From Streptomyces fuscichromogenes (GTDB lineage: Bacteria; Actinomycetota; Actinomycetes; Streptomycetales; Streptomycetaceae): a stretch of DNA of 64,000 nucleotides. The position numbers and the translations under genes are program-made. Positions 59,495 through 64,000 of this stretch are shown here, in pieces. A model generated the notes under the pieces. The model searched no databases and was not told the origin of the DNA. It worked only from the letters and a program-made list of their open reading frames with translations. Numbering within the stretch: position 1 is the stretch's first letter; the number at the start of each line of letters is the position of its first letter. The stretch covers positions 62,001-126,000 of the forward strand of contig NZ_BMML01000014.1 of assembly GCF_014645815.1 (NCBI RefSeq), given 5' to 3'.

Positions 59495-60898
59495 TCAGGC
59501 GTCGATGGAACGCGATAGTACGCGTTCCGGGTCGGACGCGATAGAGCGTGTCGGGGTGCGGCGGCCGAGACCCGCCACCACGAGCGCCGTCGCCGCGAGC
59601 ACCAGCAGCGCGACGGTGCGCAGGGCCGGGCCCATCCCGGAGCCGAGGTCGCCGTGTGCGGACAGGACGGTGCCGGTGACCGCGACCCCGAGGGCCGCGC
59701 CGGTCTCGCGGGCCGTGGTGCCGAGCCCGGAGCCGAGGCCCGCCTGATGCGGCGGGAGCGAGCTGACGACGCCGAGGGTGAGGGCCGGCATGGACAGACC
59801 GGTGCCCGCCGAGATGACCAGCAGCCAGCAGGCGTACGTCCAGTACGGCGTGGCCGCGCCGACCGTGGACGCGCCGAGCAGGCCGAGGCCGATCAGCGAG
59901 AGCCCGGCGCCGACGACCGCGCGCGGGTGGCCCGCCCAGCGGGCGGCGAGCCTCGGGACCAGGGCCATGCCGAGCGTCAGGGGCATGATCGCGAAGCCGG
60001 CGACGGCCGCGTCGTAACCCTTGACGTCCTGGAGGTACTGCGAGTTGACGAAGAAGAGGGAGAAGAGGCCGAAGAAGCCGGCCGCCGTGCCCAGGGACGC
60101 CGAGCGCAGCCGGGCGGAGGCGAAGACGCGGGGGTCGAAGAGCGGGCGCGCCGCACGCAGGGCGTGGACGGTGAACAGGGCGGTCAGGGTGGCGCCCGCC
60201 GCGAAGGAGCCGAGGATGGGCGCCGACGTCCAGCCGTAGGTGGTGCCCTCGATGATGCCGAACAGCACCGCCACCAGGCCGGCCGTCAGGAGCAGGGTGC
60301 CGAGCGGGTCGAGGTCGCTGCGCGCGGAGCGGCCGGTGCGCGGGGTGACCAGGGCGACGGCCAGGGCGAGCAGCGCGGCCAGCGGGACCATGGCGGCGAA
60401 CAGCGCCCGCCAGGACAGGAACTGGCCGACCAGGCCGCCGCCCAGGTTGCCGGCCGCGCCGCCCAGGCCCAGTGCCAGGGTCCAGGAGGCCAGGGCGCGG
60501 GCGCGCCGCTCGGGGGCGGCGAGGTGGACCAGGGTCGACATGGTGGCCGGGGTGATCAGGGCGGCTCCGGCGCCGGACAGGCCACGGCCCGCTGTCAGCA
60601 CGGCCGGATCCGCGGCCAGCGCGCTGGTGGCCGCGCCCGCCGCGAACAGGGCGAGCCCCGCGAGCAGGGCGCCCTTGCGGCCGTACCGGTCGCCGAGTGC
60701 GCCGGCCGGGACGAGCAGGGCGGCGAAGGCGATGACGTAGGCGTCGACGGTCCACAGGATCTCGCTGTGCGAGGGGTGCAGGGACGACGCGGCCAGTTCG
60801 GGGATGAGGAGGTTGATCGCGGCCACCATGCTCTGCGCGACCAGCACGCAGGCGCACAGGACGAGCAGGACAGGGCGTTTCAGGGCGTGCGAGGGCAC
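59495..60898 (-). CDS. MFS transporter, DHA2-type drug exporter
   Basis: A 467-residue transporter with 14 hydrophobic segments. Motif A is GALGDRYGRKGALL, and motif C-like sequences occur in ALASWTLALGLGGAAGNLGGG. It should export drugs or secondary metabolites in exchange for protons. GTG 60898 follows GGGAGGAG. It is divergent from the LysR gene with 95 bp between starts, the usual layout of a LysR-controlled exporter. Confidence 0.92.
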   Translation of the reverse strand: MPSHALKRPVLLVLCACVLVAQSMVAAINLLIPELAASSLHPSHSEILWTVDAYVIAFAALLVPAGALGDRYGRKGALLAGLALFAAGAATSALAADPAVLTAGRGLSGAGAALITPATMSTLVHLAAPERRARALASWTLALGLGGAAGNLGGGLVGQFLSWRALFAAMVPLAALLALAVALVTPRTGRSARSDLDPLGTLLLTAGLVAVLFGIIEGTTYGWTSAPILGSFAAGATLTALFTVHALRAARPLFDPRVFASARLRSASLGTAAGFFGLFSLFFVNSQYLQDVKGYDAAVAGFAIMPLTLGMALVPRLAARWAGHPRAVVGAGLSLIGLGLLGASTVGAATPYWTYACWLLVISAGTGLSMPALTLGVVSSLPPHQAGLGSGLGTTARETGAALGVAVTGTVLSAHGDLGSGMGPALRTVALLVLAATALVVAGLGRRTPTRSIASDPERVLSRSIDA

Positions 60899-60993
60899 GG
60901 CTCCTCCCGGGGAGCTGGTGGGTGGTGTGGGATGCCCCGGCACCGTAGGCTCGGGGCCGACCTGCTTTCCAGTGCAACCTTCGCAAGGGATAA

Positions 60994-61944
60994 ATGCGTG
61001 TGACGCAATCCGCTGGTTCTCCCGGCAGCCTCGACCTGAACCTGCTGGTCGCGCTGGACGTGCTCCTGGAGGAGCAGAGCGTGCAGGGGGCCGCGCGGCG
61101 GCTGCACCTGTCCGAACCGGCCATGAGCCGCACCCTGGGCCGGATCCGCCGGGCCCTCGGTGACCCGGTGCTGGTGCGCGCCGGGCGCGGGATGGTGCCG
61201 ACCCCGCGCGCACTGGCCGTGCGCGCCGAGGTGAGCGCCGTGGTGGAACGGGCGCGGGCGCTGTTCGCGCCGGGCCGGGACACCGATCTGCGCACCGTGT
61301 CCCGGACGTTCACGATCATCGGCTCGGACGCGATCGCCGGCACCCAGGCCGCCGCCCTCTTCGCCCGGGCCGCCGCCGAGGCGCCCGGCATCCGCCTGCG
61401 CTTCCTCACCGAGGCCCATGTGGACCTGCCGTACCTGCGGCAGGGCACCGCCGATCTGGAGGTCGGGGCGATCGACACCACCGCGCCCGAGGTACGGGTG
61501 GAGCAGCTCCACGAGGACCGCATGCTCGGTGTCGCACGGTCCGGACACCCGCTGCTGGCGGGCGAACTGACGCCCGAGCGGTACGCGACCGAGGCCGGTC
61601 ACCTGAACGTCTCGCGGCGCGGCAAGCTGCACGGCCCCGTCGACGTCGCGCTGGCCGAACTCGGCCTGGAACGTCATGTGGTGGGTACCGTCGGCACCTT
61701 CCCGGCCTCCCTCTTCGTGCTCCGCGACTCCGATCTGGTCGGCCTGATCAGCGCCTGGGGGGCTGCGCTGGCCACCGCCCTGGGCCTCGCCACCTTCGAG
61801 GTCCCGCTGCCGCTGCCGCCGATCCCCCTGGGCCTGGCCTGGCACCCGCGCCACGACGCCGACCCGGCCCACGCCTGGCTGCGGCGCTGTGTACGGGAGT
61901 TGATGACCGAGGGAGCCGGGGCCGTTGTCAGTGGCGGTCCGTAG
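60994..61944 (+). CDS. LysR-family transcriptional regulator
   Basis: A 316-residue regulator. The winged HTH (LDLNLLVALDVLLEEQSVQGAARRLHLSEPAMSRTLGRIRRALGDPVLVR) is N-terminal and the substrate-binding domain covers about 95-300. ATG 60994 is used; GTG 61000 has better spacing to AAGGGA. The upstream region contains CCTT-CGC-AAGG, a possible operator for itself and the divergent MFS gene. The inducer is unknown. Confidence 0.93.
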   Translation: MRVTQSAGSPGSLDLNLLVALDVLLEEQSVQGAARRLHLSEPAMSRTLGRIRRALGDPVLVRAGRGMVPTPRALAVRAEVSAVVERARALFAPGRDTDLRTVSRTFTIIGSDAIAGTQAAALFARAAAEAPGIRLRFLTEAHVDLPYLRQGTADLEVGAIDTTAPEVRVEQLHEDRMLGVARSGHPLLAGELTPERYATEAGHLNVSRRGKLHGPVDVALAELGLERHVVGTVGTFPASLFVLRDSDLVGLISAWGAALATALGLATFEVPLPLPPIPLGLAWHPRHDADPAHAWLRRCVRELMTEGAGAVVSGGP

Positions 61945-61947
61945 AGT
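61925..61947 (+). promoter_or_regulatory. DNA-damage (PafBC) type promoter of the DinB-like gene
   Basis: TTGTCAGTG, 8 bp, TAGAGT matches TTGTCRGTG-N8-TANNNT fully. It overlaps the 3' end of the LysR gene and ends 7 bp before ATG 61955. Confidence 0.7.
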
Positions 61948-61954
61948 CGGGGGC

Positions 61955-62515
61955 ATGACTGATGACACCTGGTCGGCCGTCCAGTGGGAGCCGCCCGTCG
62001 CCGGCACCGAACTCGACACCCTGACCGGCGCTCTGGAGCGGCAGCGGCGCACCTTCGCCTGGAAGAGCGAGGGACTCGACGCGGCGGCGCTCGGCAGCCG
62101 GCTCGCGCCCTCCGCCCTCACCCTCGGCGGGCTGCTGAAGCACCTCGCGCTGGTGGAGGACCAGTACTTCACCGTGCGGCTGCTGGGCGAGAAGCTCCCC
62201 GCCCCGTGGGACGCGGTGGACTGGGACGCCGAGCCCGACTGGGAGTGGCGATCGGCCGCCGCCGACAGCCCCGAGGAGCTGTACGCGCTCTGGGCGGCCG
62301 CGGTGGCCCGGTCCCGGGCCGCCCTGCGCCGGGTCGCGGCCGACGGGGACGCCGGTGTCCTGATCGCGTACACCGCCCGCAACGGCGCGCGGCCCAGCCT
62401 GCGCCGGCTGCTGACCGACATGATCGAGGAGTACGCCCGGCACGTCGGACAGGCCGACCTGATACGGGAGGCGGTCGACGGACGCGTGGGGGAGGACCCG
62501 CCGGCCGACTTCTGA
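61955..62515 (+). CDS. DinB-family (DUF664) protein, mycothiol-dependent type
   Basis: A 186-residue four-helix-bundle protein of the DinB/YfiT superfamily, DUF664 group. Metal ligands fit the pattern with His in LLKHLALVEDQYF and EEYARHVGQADL (His-x3-His type), as in mycothiol-dependent S-transferases used for detoxification. Translation is probably leaderless from ATG 61955, as the -10 box ends 7 bp before it. The promoter matches the RecA-independent DNA-damage consensus, which fits the DinB name (damage-inducible). Confidence 0.9.
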   Translation: MTDDTWSAVQWEPPVAGTELDTLTGALERQRRTFAWKSEGLDAAALGSRLAPSALTLGGLLKHLALVEDQYFTVRLLGEKLPAPWDAVDWDAEPDWEWRSAAADSPEELYALWAAAVARSRAALRRVAADGDAGVLIAYTARNGARPSLRRLLTDMIEEYARHVGQADLIREAVDGRVGEDPPADF

Positions 62516-62730
62516 CCAGCGGTGACCTCGGACGACTCCGTTCCGTCGCCGTCCCCTCGCACCGGTCACATCGTCGTTCGTTTAGTTTCCGTATTCACGG
62601 AGTGTAATCTCCCGCATATTTACGACCTCTTCGATTGCGGGGCGGTGGCTATTCTATGACTTCTCTTCCGGGTGACTGAATTCCCCCGAACGCTCCAAAC
62701 ACCGCCCCGTCCGACGGTCGTTAGCTGACC
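62516..62730. other. AT-richer intergenic region
   Basis: Noticeably AT-rich for this genome, with CCGT-ATTC-ACGG and several T/A runs (62580-62660). Possible -10 boxes include TATTCT near 62649. No gene is seen. Confidence 0.5.
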
Positions 62731-62904
62731 GTGACGCGATTGGACTGGTACGCAGCGGAAGATCATCCGACAACCATGCTCCGCTGGCCGGGTGGTATGG
62801 ATATCACCTCATGCTCGGACCTGCTCGATGATTTCCTGAAGAGAATCAATGCGATGGAAAACGAATATCGGCGGACCCTGGCTGATCTGTACGCGGCGTT
62901 CTGA
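62731..62904 (+). CDS. Short ORF of unknown function with atypical codon use
   Basis: A 57-residue ORF from GTG 62731 (in-frame stop just upstream), ending LLDDFLKRINAMENEYRRTLADLYAAF, an amphipathic helix. Codons GAA, GAT, AAT and TAT are much more frequent than in neighbours. No clear ribosome site is present. It ends 22 bp before the DUF2637 gene. It could be a real small protein, a gene remnant or a leader. Confidence 0.45.
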   Translation: MTRLDWYAAEDHPTTMLRWPGGMDITSCSDLLDDFLKRINAMENEYRRTLADLYAAF

Positions 62905-62926
62905 GACAGGGTGCGGAGGTTAATCG

Positions 62927-63616
62927 ATGGACGGGATTCAGCACGACTCGGGTCCGGGGCTCTACGACCACACCGGCTTCTATGATCATCCCGGTCTCTA
63001 CGACCACACCTGGGGTGTTCCGGAGCCCGACGTCGCGCCGAGCGACTGGGACCCGGTCGAGGAGCTGGCGCAGATACTGTCCGCGCCGACCGTGGTGGCC
63101 GCGGCCCCCACCCTGGTGGACGTGCCGGCCCAGCGCCGGGGCAGCCGCCGGCGGGTCCGTCATGACTCCCACCTGCTCGACGGCGGCCGGAGTGTCACGC
63201 ACGTCACGCTCCTGATCGCGGCGGTCTCGCTGTGCGCGGTGCTCATGCTGGTCTGGTCCGTCTGCTACTCCTACGCGCAGCTGCGCGGCATCGCCTCGTC
63301 GGTGCTCCCGCGGGGGCTGGCGCAGTACTGGCCGCTGACGGTCTACGGCCCGTGGTTCGTGGCGGCGCTGTCCGTCCTGCGGGCCACCGCGCAGCGCCGG
63401 AGCGCGCGGCGGTCCTGGTGCGTCGTGCTGGCTGCCTCCGTCGTGGCCGTGGCCCTGTGCATCAGCCACTCGTCCCATGCGCTGTTGTCGTTAGTGATCT
63501 TCGGGATTCCGCCCGTCACCGCCCTGGTCTGTTTCTGGGAGCTCGTCGGTCAGATCTCGACCAAAGGGCGCCCCCGGCACGCCACGCCCACCGAGCCGGC
63601 GGCCGCCACGTCCTGA
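62927..63616 (+). CDS. DUF2637-type (SpdB-like) membrane protein
   Basis: A 229-residue protein. The N-terminus has a YDHTGFYDHPGLYDHT repeat and an acidic stretch. Four hydrophobic segments follow (HVTLLIAAVSLCAVLMLVWSVCYSYAQL, YWPLTVYGPWFVAALSVL, SWCVVLAASVVAVALCISHS, LLSLVIFGIPPVTALVCFWELV), as in DUF2637 proteins, relatives of the Spd membrane proteins of plasmid spreading. GGAGG lies seven bases before ATG 62927. Function unknown; chromosomal copies are common in Streptomyces. Confidence 0.85.
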   Translation: MDGIQHDSGPGLYDHTGFYDHPGLYDHTWGVPEPDVAPSDWDPVEELAQILSAPTVVAAAPTLVDVPAQRRGSRRRVRHDSHLLDGGRSVTHVTLLIAAVSLCAVLMLVWSVCYSYAQLRGIASSVLPRGLAQYWPLTVYGPWFVAALSVLRATAQRRSARRSWCVVLAASVVAVALCISHSSHALLSLVIFGIPPVTALVCFWELVGQISTKGRPRHATPTEPAAATS

Positions 63617-63708
63617 ATCCGGGAGGGGCGGGACCCGCCACCGACTCGCGTGATCCGTTCGTACCGTTCTGTCCGGCTGTTCCGTGACGCGGCGCACTTT
63701 CCGCCGAC

Positions 63709-63724
63709 GATTGCGCATGCAATC
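63709..63724. promoter_or_regulatory. Palindrome upstream of the last aldehyde dehydrogenase gene
   Basis: GATTGC-GCAT-GCAATC, a 6-4-6 perfect inverted repeat about 90 bp before ATG 63813. Operator candidate. Confidence 0.45.
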
Positions 63725-63812
63725 CGATGCCGAGGGCAGGTGCCGGCGGTCCCCGAGTGCGGCCCGACTGCCGCACGGGGGCGCCGAACAGGAACGGAAG
63801 GCAGTACCGATC

Positions 63813-64000
63813 ATGGCGGACAGCACGGCACGAGCGACCATTCATGCCGGAGGCGAGTGGCTGGCAGCCGCCTCCGGCGCGACGCGCGAGATCATCGACC
63901 CCGCGGACGGCCTGCCCTGTGCCGTGGTCGCCGAGGGCGACGAGCGGGACGCGGAGCTGGCGGTGGCCGCCGCCCGGCGTGCCTTCGACGCCGGTGACTG
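63813..64000 (+). CDS. Aldehyde dehydrogenase, N-terminal part (betaine-aldehyde-dehydrogenase-like)
   Basis: The first 62 codons of a gene cut by the window end. MADSTARATIHAGGEWLAAA, then EIIDPADGLPCAVVAEGDERDAELAVAAARRAFDAGD, is the typical NAD(P)-dependent aldehyde dehydrogenase start. The pattern resembles betaine aldehyde dehydrogenase (GbsA/BetB), making the osmoprotectant glycine betaine, but the catalytic residues are outside the window. GGAAGG lies about 12 bases upstream. Confidence 0.8.
   Translation, partial: MADSTARATIHAGGEWLAAASGATREIIDPADGLPCAVVAEGDERDAELAVAAARRAFDAGD

Overview
The window is very GC-rich (third codon positions almost always G/C), with frequent GTG/TTG starts, several leaderless genes and actinobacterial families (PspC sensor kinases, NlpC/P60 hydrolases, mycothiol-type DinB proteins, DUF4429-SHOCT, LAXTG sortase substrates). 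It is a core chromosomal segment of a Streptomyces. From memory, the run guaA, pcrA, sucCD, purNH, folD, mdh matches the central part of the S. coelicolor chromosome (SCO478x to SCO483x). I saw no rRNA, tRNA, CRISPR array, insertion sequence or prophage.

Layout: 1-4.8 kb carries Ser/Thr kinases around a secreted LamG protein. 4.9-8.4 kb is a succinate-semialdehyde dehydrogenase/GMC oxidoreductase pair. 8.5-10.9 kb holds a divergent sortase substrate and a membrane protein. 11.4-14.8 kb holds chorismate mutase behind a putative Phe/Tyr attenuator, guaA and a class II aldolase. 14.9-21.9 kb has DUF4429-SHOCT, membrane proteins, DoxX and a PspC/two-component locus. 21.9-30.6 kb has three peptidoglycan hydrolases, one behind a c-di-AMP (ydaO-type) riboswitch, plus pcrA and a lipase. 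31-39.9 kb has a B12-binding protein and a DUF5691/SWIM//MoxR/DUF5682/vWA cassette. 40-44.1 kb has secreted and small proteins, then sucCD. 44.3-52.4 kb has a membrane-tethered sigma-like protein, DUF6350, purN-purH, RDD, folD and DUF3017. 52.5-57.4 kb holds regulators, including a two-component pair and two membrane-anchored HTH proteins. 57.7-64 kb has mdh, a siderophore-interacting protein, an MFS pump with LysR, a DinB-like protein, DUF2637 and the start of an aldehyde dehydrogenase.

The main regulatory result is that three promoters match the RecA/LexA-independent DNA-damage (PafBC-type) consensus TTGTCRGTG-N8-TANNNT: those of pcrA, the SWIM gene and the DinB-like gene. All three sit 7-9 bp before the start codon. 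A fourth, weaker copy drives the divergent MoxR operon, and together the SWIM and MoxR copies form a perfect 16-bp inverted repeat. This suggests that the MoxR/vWA/SWIM/DUF5682/DUF5691 cassette belongs to a DNA-damage regulon. The second strong result is a leaderless 23-codon leader ORF with the run Phe-Leu-Phe-Thr-Tyr and a terminator hairpin before chorismate mutase, the layout of transcription attenuation.
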